Shown: positions 9,409-17,237, counted from the first letter of the stretch. The stretch: 36,090 nt of DNA from Candidatus Peregrinibacteria bacterium (GCA_030688025.1 JAUYJL010000014.1:1-36090), one strand, 5' to 3'. Translations and numbers: made by a program. Notes: a model not told the origin generated them from the sequence alone.

Positions 9409-9945
9409 ATGGATTATATTTTTTTCACTGGCATTATTGGCTCATTGATTCTCGTAACAGGAGCGGCTTGGCCGGAAAGTAAAGATGTTAAACATCCGAT
9501 GAAATCGCTAAAAAATTGGCTTTTTGCCATCGGAGGACTTGGCATGCTGTTATATGCGATTTTTGGCTACATGCAGGGTGGTCCGATTTTTTTCATGATT
9601 CTCGAAATTCTAGTTGTTGCGGCAAGTGTACTTATGATGCTAAATACGCCGGACAAAATTGACGTGCCGGTTTTAATTATCAGTAGTTTTGGGTTAATTG
9701 TTTGGTCATTATTCCTTTTTGAGGGATATTCTACTATTATTTTTATTCTTGGTCTTTGCGGAATAGGACTTGGATATACCTTCCAAGTTGGCACGTTGCG
9801 ACGTAGCGTTGCGTTGACTGTTGGAAGCATTCTTATCGCGGTATTTAGCTATATCGGAGCGAGCTGGATATTTTTCTGGTTAAATGTTTTCTTCGCTATT
9901 TTCTCAGCATATTACGTTTACAAAGGGCTTGCGAAGAAGAAATAA
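9409..9945 (+). CDS. Polytopic membrane protein of unknown function
   Basis: A 178-residue, very hydrophobic protein with about six predicted membrane helices (roughly 3-20, 37-53, 58-77, 84-102, 105-122 and 134-172, the last probably two). It has a basic C-terminal end (KGLAKKK). I find no diagnostic transporter motif, and it is too short for most transporter families. It could be a small DUF-type membrane protein or a half-transporter working as a dimer. It is monocistronic, with its own strong promoter, between the divergent hydrolase gene and the convergent toxin gene. Confidence 0.75.
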   Translation: MDYIFFTGIIGSLILVTGAAWPESKDVKHPMKSLKNWLFAIGGLGMLLYAIFGYMQGGPIFFMILEILVVAASVLMMLNTPDKIDVPVLIISSFGLIVWSLFLFEGYSTIIFILGLCGIGLGYTFQVGTLRRSVALTVGSILIAVFSYIGASWIFFWLNVFFAIFSAYYVYKGLAKKK

Positions 9946-9956
9946 ATTGTGAAATT

Positions 9957-10289
9957 TTAGAGAAGTTTTTCCATTTCTTCTTTTGTTTTTTCAAGTGCAA
10001 TATTTAATTCTTTTAAAGAAAGATTTTCTTTTTCATTCTTTGGGTAAATAAAAATCGGACACAATATTCCTTTTATTTCTAGAACAAAAATGTAAAGCCT
10101 ATATCCTCCGGATTTGCCTTTCCCCAGCCCTTGAATCCTCAGCTTATAAACATTGTTCCCTATGGAAACTGCTATTTCTTTTCTAAAATTTATTAAAACT
10201 TTTTTGAAGTGTTCTTTCAATTGAGCGTCTTTTTTCGTAAGGCGCTTTAATTGTTTCTTGAAAAAGTTTGTGACTATAAATCTATGCAT
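9957..10289 (-). CDS. RelE/HigB-like toxin
   Basis: A 110-residue basic protein. It has the RelE-superfamily pattern: N-terminal FxKQLKRLTKKD helices, then a beta sheet with the KGKSGGYRLYIFV strand typical of HigB/RelE mRNA interferases, then a last strand PIFIYPKNEKENLSLKEL. Toxins of this type cleave mRNA, often at the ribosome. The start overlaps the antitoxin end by 8 bp (10282-10289), which implies translational coupling. The antitoxin is encoded first, as usual for RelBE-like modules. Function is inferred from family features and gene pairing. Confidence 0.8.
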   Translation of the reverse strand: MHRFIVTNFFKKQLKRLTKKDAQLKEHFKKVLINFRKEIAVSIGNNVYKLRIQGLGKGKSGGYRLYIFVLEIKGILCPIFIYPKNEKENLSLKELNIALEKTKEEMEKLL

Positions 10290-10524
10290 CTTTTAATTGC
10301 TCGGTCAGGGATTTGAATTTCCCTTTTTTGTCCAACTTTGCAATTATTTCCGCTAATTCTTGTGTTGTTTTTTCGAAGCGGATTTCTTCCGGAGACTTGT
10401 GATATTTGTAAAATTTCACAAGAAACCTGAAAAATTCCGCCTTATTCGTGTATCCTTCCTCTTTCATTAGAGTTTTCACTTCTTTTTCTTGAGTATTGTT
10501 TATTTTAAAGAATACGGTTGCCAT
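10282..10524 (-). CDS. Ribbon-helix-helix antitoxin, partner of the 9957-10289 toxin
   Basis: An 80-residue protein. The N-terminal TVFFKINNTQEKEVKTLM followed by GYTNKAEFFRFLVKFY fits a MetJ/Arc-type ribbon-helix-helix DNA-binding domain, and the charged C-terminal half would wrap the toxin. Upstream on the minus strand a TTGCAA box and a TAACAT or TATAAC -10 candidate are present. A near-palindrome ATATAACATTACTATAT lies around 10556-10575 and could be the autoregulatory operator. The leader is long and AT-rich. Antitoxin role rests on the paired toxin and the RHH pattern. Confidence 0.75.
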   Translation of the reverse strand: MATVFFKINNTQEKEVKTLMKEEGYTNKAEFFRFLVKFYKYHKSPEEIRFEKTTQELAEIIAKLDKKGKFKSLTEQLKDA

Positions 10525-10680
10525 ATATAATATATTTAGTAAATCTTTAGTGTTTATATAGTAATGTTATATTATTTTGGCTTTTTTTGCAAGTTGGACT
10601 TTTCTTGGGATTTGATTAAGATATAAACACATTCACATTAAATAATCGTTAAATTTTCTTAAAATTATTCTAAAATAATT

Positions 10681-11298
10681 ATGAAAATCGGGATTTTGGA
10701 CATTCAGGGATCGGTGGAAGAGCATTTAAAATGCTTAAAAAAACTGAAAAATGTGGAAGCGGTTTTGGTGAAGAAAAGTGAAGATTTGAAAGAGATAAAA
10801 GGGCTGATAATCCCTGGGGGAGAGAGCACCACTATCGGAAAACTGCTCCGAAGATTTGGGCTTAGGGATGAGATAATCAAGCGCGTAAAAAAAGGTATGG
10901 CGGTGTGGGGGACTTGCGCGGGAGCGATACTTTTGGCAAAAAAAATTGTCGGAAAAGAAAATGCGGATAGTCTTGGCTTGATGAATATTGTTGTTGAGAG
11001 AAATGCTTACGGAAGGCAACTTGATAGCTTTGAGACACAGGTGGAATTTGATACATCTCCAAAAAAAGATTGTTGCGGTAAAAAATTAAAAAATACCGTG
11101 CGACTTTGTCGCATTCCTGCAATATTCATTCGCGCACCGAAGATTTTGGAAGTCGGGAAAGGGGTTGAGATTTTGGCTAAACATAAAGGAGAAATCGTAG
11201 CGGCTAGAGAAAAGAATATGCTTGTGACAAATTTTCATCCGGAATTAACTGACGACAAAAAAGTTCACCAATATTTCGTGGGGATGTGTGAGAAATAA
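10681..11298 (+). CDS. pdxT: Pyridoxal 5'-phosphate synthase glutaminase subunit PdxT
   Basis: Class I glutamine amidotransferase that hydrolyses glutamine and channels ammonia to PdxS. At 205 residues it has the full catalytic set: oxyanion/substrate loop IIPGGESTTIGKLL, nucleophile Cys in WGTCAGAILLAK, and the His-Glu pair in TNFHPELTDD. The N-terminal GILDIQGSVEEH is characteristic of the family. Start is at ATG 10681; a TAAAAT box at 10671-10676 lies 4 bp before the ATG, so the message may be leaderless or start further upstream. It is encoded 2.7 kb from pdxS instead of in the usual pdxST operon. Its stop abuts the convergent gene at 11299. Confidence 0.95.
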   Translation: MKIGILDIQGSVEEHLKCLKKLKNVEAVLVKKSEDLKEIKGLIIPGGESTTIGKLLRRFGLRDEIIKRVKKGMAVWGTCAGAILLAKKIVGKENADSLGLMNIVVERNAYGRQLDSFETQVEFDTSPKKDCCGKKLKNTVRLCRIPAIFIRAPKILEVGKGVEILAKHKGEIVAAREKNMLVTNFHPELTDDKKVHQYFVGMCEK

Positions 11299-11598
11299 TT
11301 ATTTGTCAGCATTATTTGGGTTCTCTCTTTGCGCAATCACCTCCATTGCTCTTCTTTCTATTTCTCGGATAGTTGTTATTCGCGGAACTTCTTCCCGCGT
11401 TACTGTTCGTTGGTTTGGGTCGACAAATTCAAGCACATTGTCGGGACTGCTTTTGACTTTTCCCCTAAGCAAAAGCACTTTTTGTTCTTGCTCGGTGAGA
11501 TTTTTTTTCCTCATGTCCACGACTGTTGATTTTTTCACTTCGGGAGTCGTGTTTTCCGAATCATCTTTTCCTCCCTGAATTATTCTTAAGTCTGCCAT
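11299..11598 (-). CDS. Small protein resembling sigma-70 region 4
   Basis: A 99-residue protein with no confident annotation. Its middle and end follow the layout of sigma factor region 4: LTEQEQKVLLLRGKV resembles the LTEREREVLRLRFGL helix of region 4.1, and VTREEVPRITTIREIERRAMEVI resembles the TLEEVG-x-VTRERIRQIERRALEKL helix-turn-helix of region 4.2, shortened by about three residues at the turn. Regions 2 and 3 are absent, so it could not act as an ordinary sigma factor; a regulator touching promoter -35 elements or RNA polymerase is conceivable. Its promoter is close to consensus (TTGACT, 17 bp, TACAAT, minus strand), and it is divergent from recR. Confidence 0.7.
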   Translation of the reverse strand: MADLRIIQGGKDDSENTTPEVKKSTVVDMRKKNLTEQEQKVLLLRGKVKSSPDNVLEFVDPNQRTVTREEVPRITTIREIERRAMEVIAQRENPNNADK

Positions 11599-11627
11599 AG
11601 TTATGGTTGTTTGGATTTTACAGGTAG

Positions 11628-11656
11628 ATTGTACAATTTTTGGGCTATTTAGTCAA
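11628..11656 (-). promoter_or_regulatory. Promoter of the sigma-region-4-like gene
   Basis: Minus strand TTGACT (11656-11651), 17 bp, TACAAT (11633-11628). It overlaps the upstream region of divergent recR. Confidence 0.75.
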
Positions 11657-11705
11657 GATTAAGCGTGGATGTTTTTGTCTTGTTCTTATGATAATATATT
11701 TTTCG

Positions 11706-12332
11706 ATGACAAATTTTTTACCAAAATCAATCAGGACTCTTATCGAGGAATTTTCAAGACTTCCCGGAGTCGGACCAAAGTCGGCGCAAAGGCTTGCGAT
11801 GCATCTTTTGCGTTCACCTAGAGATAAGATTGAATCGCTTGGACACGCCGTAACTGGACTTAAGGATGATATCGTTTTTTGTGAAACTTGCTGGAATATT
11901 GCGGAAAAAAATCCGTGTTATGTTTGCGATAATCCTTCTCGAGATAAATCTTTGATTTGTGTAGTCGAAGAAATTTTGGATGCAGTTGCAATCGAGAAAA
12001 CGGCTGAGTTTAGCGGAGTTTATCATGTTCTTCATGGTCGACTTTCGCCTGTGGACAGTATTAGTCCGGATCAATTGAAAATTTTGGAACTGGTGAAAAG
12101 AGTTGAAAAAGGTATGGAGGATTCCATCGAAAATCCAAAAATTCGCGAAGTGATTTTGGCTACGAATCCAAGTCTTGAGGGGGAAGCGACCGCTCTTTAT
12201 ATTCAAAAAGCTTTGATCGGATTTGACGTAAAAGTCACAAGAATCGCACGAGGACTTCCTGTCGGTGGAGATGTTGAATATGCCGATGAAATTACGCTTA
12301 TGCGAGCCATGAAAGGCAGGGGGGATTTCTAA
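11706..12332 (+). CDS. recR: Recombination mediator protein RecR
   Basis: DNA-binding ring protein that works with RecO (and RecF) to load RecA on SSB-coated single-stranded DNA during gap repair. At 208 residues it shows the whole RecR layout: helix-hairpin-helix FSRLPGVGPKSAQRLAMHLL near the N-terminus, a C4 zinc motif (CETCWNIAEKNPCYVC), a Toprim domain beginning ICVVEEILDAVAIE, and the C-terminal Walker-B-like part ending near GGDVEYADEITL. ATG 11706 is chosen because family members begin just before PKSIRTLIEEFSRLPG and because the divergent promoter occupies 11628-11656. A GATAAT box at 11690-11695 lies 10 bp before this ATG. Confidence 0.96.
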   Translation: MTNFLPKSIRTLIEEFSRLPGVGPKSAQRLAMHLLRSPRDKIESLGHAVTGLKDDIVFCETCWNIAEKNPCYVCDNPSRDKSLICVVEEILDAVAIEKTAEFSGVYHVLHGRLSPVDSISPDQLKILELVKRVEKGMEDSIENPKIREVILATNPSLEGEATALYIQKALIGFDVKVTRIARGLPVGGDVEYADEITLMRAMKGRGDF

Positions 12333-12362
12333 AAGCTAGAAGCAAGCCTTTGTAATAAAATA

Positions 12363-12390
12363 TTGTTTTTTGCCTTTTTCTTTGTATAAT
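12363..12390 (+). promoter_or_regulatory. Promoter of the 12412 gene
   Basis: TTGTTT (12363-12368), 16 bp, TATAAT (12385-12390). The leader is about 15 nt with CTTAACCAAATATTT directly before the ATG. It rules out a TTG start at 12370. Confidence 0.7.
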
Positions 12391-12411
12391 GGCGCTCTTA
12401 ACCAAATATTT

Positions 12412-12735
12412 ATGGACGGGAATAGAATGCCGGATACAACAAGAATGGATCGAATTTTTGTTCCTGACGACGATGAATCTATGCGAATTCCAGAAGAGGA
12501 AAGGACGGCCGTTAACCATATTTCCGATCTTATTTTCAACAGAATAATGGTTATTTTTGAAATGAGTGTCTTTAGGGTTAGTATTGGGACTGCGCTCAAG
12601 CCAGTTGCAAGAGAATTGGTAGACAGGTTTGTTGCCGAAATGACCTCAAATCGTCTTCACGGAAGACACATAGGCTTAATTGCACAAAATGTGCTTCGCA
12701 GGCTCGATAAATACTTAAATACAGTTAAAAACTGA
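12412..12735 (+). CDS. Hypothetical protein, 107 residues
   Basis: A small soluble protein I do not recognise. It has no signal peptide or membrane helix. It contains several predicted amphipathic helices; the C-terminal half (LKPVARELVDRFVAEMTSNR, then HIGLIAQNVLRRLDKYL) is strongly helical and basic. The start at ATG 12412 is set by the strong TATAAT box 22 bp upstream. Its last 21 bp overlap the 3' end of the convergent ispE gene, whose C-terminus looks shortened. Upstream and downstream neighbours (recR, ispE) give no functional hint. Confidence 0.65.
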   Translation: MDGNRMPDTTRMDRIFVPDDDESMRIPEEERTAVNHISDLIFNRIMVIFEMSVFRVSIGTALKPVARELVDRFVAEMTSNRLHGRHIGLIAQNVLRRLDKYLNTVKN

Positions 12736-13485
12736 AGGGCCGGAGCCTGAGAGGTGGGTGTTTTTTGGGAGCGGTTTTTCGAGTAGGGTTTCGAAATCGT
12801 TGTGGAGGTTTTCGAGAATCAGGGCTTTGTTTCCGGTTTTTATGGCGGTTATGAGAAGTGCTGTTTTCGCCTTGTTCTTGCCACATTTCGAGAGGTCGAG
12901 GGCGGCGTAGGCTTGGCTGGTTTTTTCTTTTAGGGGCGATGATTTCGGGAAGATTTTTATTTTTAGCAGTGATGGATTTATGTCCGGAAGTTTTGTGATT
13001 TTTTCGCCGTAGTGCGTGCCAAGCGCGGTTCCTCCGATGATGAAAAATGGCACGTCCATGCCGATTTGTTCCGCTAAAAACATAAGGCGTTTTTCGGAAA
13101 GATTCAGTTTGAATATCTCACTTAGTCCTTTCAAAACCGCCGCGGCGTCCGAAGATGCGCCTCCAAGACCGGATGAAATTGGAATATTTTTGTGAATTTT
13201 TATAGAGACAAAGTCCTTTATTTTGAATGTCTTTTTGAATAAATCGAGCGCTTTTTTTGCGAGATTTTCTGAAAGTTTTATCTCTGTTTTGTGTGTTTGA
13301 ATAGGCGATTTTTTGACGCCTTTTGCTATTGACACTTCGTCGGATAATTTTGTTTTATTGATTTCGATGATGTCTTTGAAATTTTTGATTTCATGAAAAA
13401 TCGTGCTGATTTCGTGGTATCCGCTTGGCGTTTTTCCGAGTATGTCTAGACAAAGATTTACCTTCGCATAAGCTGTAATTTGCAT
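12715..13485 (-). CDS. ispE: 4-diphosphocytidyl-2-C-methyl-D-erythritol kinase
   Basis: GHMP-family kinase that phosphorylates CDP-methylerythritol in the MEP isoprenoid pathway. Visible motifs are the N-terminal AYAKVNLCLDILGK (catalytic Lys8), glycine-rich ATP loop IPISSGLGGASSDAA (102-115), GMDVPFFIIGG (catalytic Asp144) and the third GHMP motif HLSGSGPSVF (244-253). The protein stops three residues after this motif at 256 residues, whereas family members usually continue for another 25-35 residues. The gene end overlaps the convergent 12412 gene by 21 bp. The missing C-terminal helix is peripheral, so activity may persist. A minus-strand TTGACT-17-CACAAT promoter lies upstream. Confidence 0.93.
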   Translation of the reverse strand: MQITAYAKVNLCLDILGKTPSGYHEISTIFHEIKNFKDIIEINKTKLSDEVSIAKGVKKSPIQTHKTEIKLSENLAKKALDLFKKTFKIKDFVSIKIHKNIPISSGLGGASSDAAAVLKGLSEIFKLNLSEKRLMFLAEQIGMDVPFFIIGGTALGTHYGEKITKLPDINPSLLKIKIFPKSSPLKEKTSQAYAALDLSKCGKNKAKTALLITAIKTGNKALILENLHNDFETLLEKPLPKNTHLSGSGPSVFNCI

Positions 13486-13528
13486 GTTTTGTGGTGAAAT
13501 TGTGGGGAATATTGACTAAACTGAGAAG

Positions 13529-13557
13529 ATTGTGGGGGTTTTTGTGTGGATAGTCAA
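13529..13557 (-). promoter_or_regulatory. ispE promoter
   Basis: Minus strand TTGACT (13557-13552), 17 bp, CACAAT (13534-13529). The leader would be about 40 nt. It is divergent from the bPH gene promoter. Confidence 0.5.
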
Positions 13558-13586
13558 CGTGTCTCCTCGTATTTATACCATTGTTC

Positions 13587-13595
13587 TGTTATACT
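13587..13595 (+). promoter_or_regulatory. Extended -10 promoter of the bPH gene, predicted leaderless
   Basis: TGTTATACT is an extended -10 box; only 6 bp (TGTGGC) separate it from ATG 13602. It excludes the alternative TTG start at 13581. Confidence 0.6.
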
Positions 13596-13601
13596 TGTGG
13601 C

Positions 13602-14129
13602 ATGAAAAAGGTTAACAATTATGGTTTTGAGAGTAATTATAAAGTTAGAGCGCATATGGCTGTTCTAATAGGAAGGATTATTATGGCTGAGGTTGTTTTG
13701 GCTTTCGTCGGCGTTCTTTTGAGCCTGCCTATGTTTACAAGCGATGAATCAACTTTAGATTTTGAAACTAATTTTTATGTACGGGTTATATTTTTAGGAC
13801 TGAGTCTTATAATATTTATTTATTTTTTACTTAGTTGGAATTATGAGTATTATATTGTTTCCCCGCACGGTGTTTCTTCAAATTCCGGGATTATTGTTAG
13901 AAAAGCTCAAAGCATAGACATCCCTGCTGTTCGGTCTGTCCTTATTAATCAAAGTTTTTTGGGTCGCATTCTTAATTACGGGACCTTAACCCTCGAAAGT
14001 CCATTATTGAAAGACTTTTTCTTGTTGAAAAATCTCCCAAATCCTTTTAGGCACGCCACCTTGATTGAAAAGGCAAGGCTGGAAGCTATTGAGAAGATGG
14101 GGGCTGAGAATGTTATAATCCCGAAATAA
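13602..14129 (+). CDS. Membrane protein with bacterial PH (bPH2-like) domain
   Basis: 175 residues. Two hydrophobic helices (about 22-45 and 60-82) form a hairpin, followed by a cytoplasmic domain with the bPH2/YdbS-YdbT-like pattern: YYIVSPHGVSSNSGIIVRKAQSIDIPAVRSVLINQSFLGRILNYGTLTLES. The strand order, and the phrase about the start of the segment having been rewritten as a conserved I-x-x-VRSV-x-I-x-QSFLGRI-x-NYGTL core, match that family. Such proteins are membrane-associated; their molecular role is largely unknown. ATG 13602 is chosen because the extended -10 box lies six bases upstream. It is divergent from ispE and convergent with the GerMN lipoprotein gene. Confidence 0.8.
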   Translation: MKKVNNYGFESNYKVRAHMAVLIGRIIMAEVVLAFVGVLLSLPMFTSDESTLDFETNFYVRVIFLGLSLIIFIYFLLSWNYEYYIVSPHGVSSNSGIIVRKAQSIDIPAVRSVLINQSFLGRILNYGTLTLESPLLKDFFLLKNLPNPFRHATLIEKARLEAIEKMGAENVIIPK

Positions 14130-14134
14130 TCTAC

Positions 14135-14740
14135 TTAGGGCTGTAGGATTGCTTCGGATTCGCCGTCTATTGAAATGATTACGTCTTTAATCGTTTTGAA
14201 TTGTTTCAGTGTTTGCTTGATTTGGGCGATTATTGCGGAAATTTTGCAAGAACCACCGACTTGATATTGCAACTGTTCGTTGAAATCGATTTTAGCTACC
14301 GAATTTACAATGTTTAATTTTTGGACTTTTACGCCGGAATTAATGTTGGACATATATCCTTGTGTTTTTTCTGCGCTCAGAGGCCCTTTAAGTAATTCGT
14401 TAATTGCTGCAAGTGCAACAGATTTTGTGTAAGGAATTTCTCTTTCCACTGCGAAAACATTGCTGCATTCTGTGTCCCAATTCGGGTCAATTTTTGGATT
14501 ATTAAAATAAACTTTTACTATCATCGTTTTGGCTGGAGTTTCTGCGGCAATCGGTGCCACAGGCTCTGTTGCGGCCTGCGCCGTAGACTCAAGTACTGCG
14601 GCTTCAGCGGGCTTTTGTTCTTGTTGAGTAGGGATTTGATCGGGAATAACCGCTGGTGTGGCCGGTTTAACTAAATTACAGCCTAAAGTTAGAGAGGCAA
14701 TGATAAGAAGCGCTCCTGTGATTTTAAAATATTTTTTCAT
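14135..14740 (-). CDS. GerMN-domain lipoprotein
   Basis: 201 residues. The N-terminus is a lipoprotein signal (MKKYFKITGALLIIASLTLGC, lipobox LTLGC with Cys21), followed by an Ala/Pro/Glu-rich linker (about 22-70), as is usual for exported lipoproteins of cells without a classical outer membrane. The C-terminal domain (about 72-200) fits GerMN: MIVKVYFNN at the start, EREIPYTKSVALAAINELLKGP, then SGVKVQKLNIVNSVAKIDFNEQL and a final DVIISIDGESE. GerMN domains occur in sporulation protein GerM and in many non-sporulating envelope proteins; ligand unknown. No other sporulation gene is present here. Confidence 0.87.
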   Translation of the reverse strand: MKKYFKITGALLIIASLTLGCNLVKPATPAVIPDQIPTQQEQKPAEAAVLESTAQAATEPVAPIAAETPAKTMIVKVYFNNPKIDPNWDTECSNVFAVEREIPYTKSVALAAINELLKGPLSAEKTQGYMSNINSGVKVQKLNIVNSVAKIDFNEQLQYQVGGSCKISAIIAQIKQTLKQFKTIKDVIISIDGESEAILQP

Positions 14741-14805
14741 AAGTCAAGCGTAGCAAGAAATGGCTTATTCTCCTAATCTCGATTATTTTTGACGAGCTGG
14801 ACTCT

Positions 14806-14834
14806 TTGACTTTAGTTTATTATTAGGATAATAT
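14806..14834 (+). promoter_or_regulatory. Promoter of the SLH-domain gene
   Basis: TTGACT (14806-14811), 17 bp, TAATAT (14829-14834). The leader of about 25 nt contains GTCAATTAACAACATTGTGT and no Shine-Dalgarno sequence. Confidence 0.65.
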
Positions 14835-14865
14835 CTTCAGTTGATGTCAATTAACAACATTGTGT

Positions 14866-16032
14866 ATGAATAATATGAAGAAATTTTTAGTTTTCGGGGT
14901 TTTGATTTTTGCACTTTTATCTCAAAGTGTGTTTGCAAGTTTTACCGACGTTCCGAGCGATTATAAATTTTTTAAATCCATCGATTGGATGGAGAAAAAT
15001 GGCGTCGTAGAGGGGTATGGCGATGGAAATTTTGGAGTGGATCAGCTTGTGAGTAGGGCTGAGTTTTTGAAAATGCTTTATGGAGCGATGGGGACTGTAA
15101 CTTTTGATTATGCTGGAAAAGTGCCTTTTACGGATGTTTTCGCTGGAGATTGGTATTTTAAATATGTGAAAAAAGCTTATGCAGACGGCATTATTAATGG
15201 TTATCCTGATGGGACTTTCGGACCTAATAACACGATAAATTTAGCGGAATCCGTGAAAATTGTTGCGAATGCTTTTTTGGAAGTTGATGTTCTTTATGGA
15301 AACGGATCGACTTACAAACCTTGTGAATTTGATTCTTCTCAGGATCCTCACTCTCCCGATGCGAGTTTTGATACAGGCGCATGGTCTTGGAAATATATTT
15401 ATGTCACGGATAATTTGTGTATTATCCCTTCAACTACCAATGTTTCCGGGAATTGGGGTTTTGATATTTCAAGAATGGTAACTAGAAGTAATGTGGCCGA
15501 GATGATTTATCGTGCGAAGGCAGTACACGACAATGTGGTTTATCCCGCAACTCAAGGCAAGAAGTATAAAAAATATGATGGGAATATAGTGCCGACTGAT
15601 CTTTTGATTTTTAATACGTTTGACGTGGCGGACTTGAAAGTGGGAATGGAAATCGGAGATTTGACGGTGAAGAGTTTTGGGCCATTTAATGCGGACTTTG
15701 GCGCTATTGCTTATAACAATTTGAAGGTAGTTTTTGAGGGGGAGATGACTGTGGCGGGAAAATACACAGATACTACTAACAATCCCGGGGCATTTGGACC
15801 TATAACTTGTTTTTATCCTAACATAACTTCCGATGCCGAGATGCCTCATCTAGTAAATGATGAGCTTTCAAACCAGTGGTTTTGTTTCAACAATATAGAA
15901 TTTGCTCAATCAAAATTGGGAACCGGAAAAACTTTGGACGAAATCACTATCGGAATCAAAAATTACACATACATCAGATATCCTTCCGAAGTTTCTCCAA
16001 CCGCTGATTTGGTGGAGGTGATGGCGGAATAA
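14866..16032 (+). CDS. Secreted S-layer homology (SLH) domain protein
   Basis: 388 residues from ATG 14866 (an alternative Met lies 3 codons on). A classical signal peptide (KKFLVFGVLIFALLSQSVFA) precedes three SLH repeats: FTDVPSDYKFFKSIDWMEKN, GVVEGYGDGNFG, SRAEFLKML; then FTDVFAGDWYFKYVKKAYAD, GIINGYPDGTFGPNNTINLAE; then a weaker third (SWKYIYVTDNLCI ... VTRSNVAEMIYRAK). SLH triplets bind pyruvylated or similar secondary wall polymers, so the protein is probably surface anchored. The remaining C-terminal part, about 170 residues, is beta-rich, of unknown function, and carries Cys residues that could form disulfides. Convergent with ispDF, with a 6 bp gap. Confidence 0.88.
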   Translation: MNNMKKFLVFGVLIFALLSQSVFASFTDVPSDYKFFKSIDWMEKNGVVEGYGDGNFGVDQLVSRAEFLKMLYGAMGTVTFDYAGKVPFTDVFAGDWYFKYVKKAYADGIINGYPDGTFGPNNTINLAESVKIVANAFLEVDVLYGNGSTYKPCEFDSSQDPHSPDASFDTGAWSWKYIYVTDNLCIIPSTTNVSGNWGFDISRMVTRSNVAEMIYRAKAVHDNVVYPATQGKKYKKYDGNIVPTDLLIFNTFDVADLKVGMEIGDLTVKSFGPFNADFGAIAYNNLKVVFEGEMTVAGKYTDTTNNPGAFGPITCFYPNITSDAEMPHLVNDELSNQWFCFNNIEFAQSKLGTGKTLDEITIGIKNYTYIRYPSEVSPTADLVEVMAE

Positions 16033-16038
16033 ATACGC

Positions 16039-17229
16039 TTATTTTACCAATGAAACTATCGCGAAACATTGAATTGCTTGGCCTTTGCCGAAGGGCGTTA
16101 GGGCTTCGCCGGAGGTGGCCGTGATGCCGATTTTGGCTTGAGGAAGGCTTAGGAGGTCGCTTAGGGATTTCTTAATTTTGTGTGAAATTGGATCGATTGT
16201 TGGGTGGGAACATTCGAGCATAAGACCTATGTTGTTTAGCTTGTAGCCTTGTTTGTGCGCTTTTTTGAGGATTAACTCTATGTATTTTTTGCTGTCTTTG
16301 ATTCCTTCTTTTACTTTTTCGTCGGCATAAAAGCCGAGGGATTTTTCGCCGAGAGCTTGGGAAATGGCGTTAAATAAAGCATGAAGGATTACGTCGCCAT
16401 CGGAATTTGCTTTTAGTTTTGGTTCGGTGGGAATTTTTATGCCGCCGAGGGTGAGGTGTGATTTTGCGCTTTTAGACGCCTCGAATTCGTGGCTGTCCTG
16501 CCCAATTCCTACGATAAAATCGTCAGGTTTTTCGCCTAAAATTGATTTTAATTTTTGGTAATCAGCTTCCGTTGTGATTTTAAAATTGTGATCATGTGAA
16601 TGGACGTATGCTGTTTTTTGGCCTATAGCTTCAAACATCATGGCTTCGTCGGTTACATTTAATTTTTTCTTTTTTGCATTTGTGATAGCTTTTTTGAAGA
16701 CTTCGTAAGTTGCGGATTGCGGTGTTTGTGCGGCAAAAAATTTGTTTCGATCGTGAGTTTTTATTATGTGAGTTGCGTTTATTTCTTTCATCGTCGATGT
16801 CACTTTGTGGCCGCAGATAGCCGAGCCTGACGATTTGGATTTCTTGATTACTTCAGAAATTTCTTTGAAAGAGGGAAGTGGATTTGCGCCGTTGTGGACT
16901 AAAATTATGTCGGATTTTGACAATGATTTTTTCGCCATTTTTTCAATCGCAGAAAATCCTTTCTGTACCGATTCTTGGCGAGTGGATCCACCTAAAACCA
17001 CTTTTTTGACTTTGGAAAATTTGTATAAATCGAGCGTTTTTTCTATTTTTGATTTATTTTGTTTATTTGCAACGACGACGATTTCATTTATTTCAGGATG
17101 GTCATTTAAAGAGGTGAGGGTATAGTAAATTATTGGCTTACCGTCGACCGGAAGAAGAAGTTTGTCGCCTGATTTTGCGCCGCTAAATCTTTCGGATTTT
17201 CCTGCGGCGAGAATGATTGTGTAGGTCAT
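16039..17229 (-). CDS. ispDF: Bifunctional IspD/IspF (MEP cytidylyltransferase and cyclodiphosphate synthase)
   Basis: 396 residues catalysing the third and fifth MEP-pathway steps. The N-terminal IspD part (about 1-230) shows ILAAGKSERF, DKLLLPVDGKPIIYYTL, GGSTRQESVQKGF, TDEAMMFEAIG and KITTEADYQ. Its usual VHDAARP string is VHNGANP, so two CTP-site residues differ. The IspF part (about 240-396) keeps metal ligands in GIGQDSHEF and the His of GDVILHAL, but the usual HSD is NSD, the HFPDTDP loop is GFYADEK, and KATTTE is TATSGE. Fusion is known in other bacteria; the substitutions make this a divergent version. ATG 17229 is chosen over GTG 17247 because IspD begins TIILAAG and the promoter ends 8 bp upstream. 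Confidence 0.92.
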   Translation of the reverse strand: MTYTIILAAGKSERFSGAKSGDKLLLPVDGKPIIYYTLTSLNDHPEINEIVVVANKQNKSKIEKTLDLYKFSKVKKVVLGGSTRQESVQKGFSAIEKMAKKSLSKSDIILVHNGANPLPSFKEISEVIKKSKSSGSAICGHKVTSTMKEINATHIIKTHDRNKFFAAQTPQSATYEVFKKAITNAKKKKLNVTDEAMMFEAIGQKTAYVHSHDHNFKITTEADYQKLKSILGEKPDDFIVGIGQDSHEFEASKSAKSHLTLGGIKIPTEPKLKANSDGDVILHALFNAISQALGEKSLGFYADEKVKEGIKDSKKYIELILKKAHKQGYKLNNIGLMLECSHPTIDPISHKIKKSLSDLLSLPQAKIGITATSGEALTPFGKGQAIQCFAIVSLVK

Positions 17230-17237
17230 GCTTGGTG

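Noticed and set aside
11640-11705. N-terminal extension of RecR from TTG 11640
   Set aside because: It overlaps the divergent promoter at 11628-11656 and is hydrophobic, unlike any RecR start.
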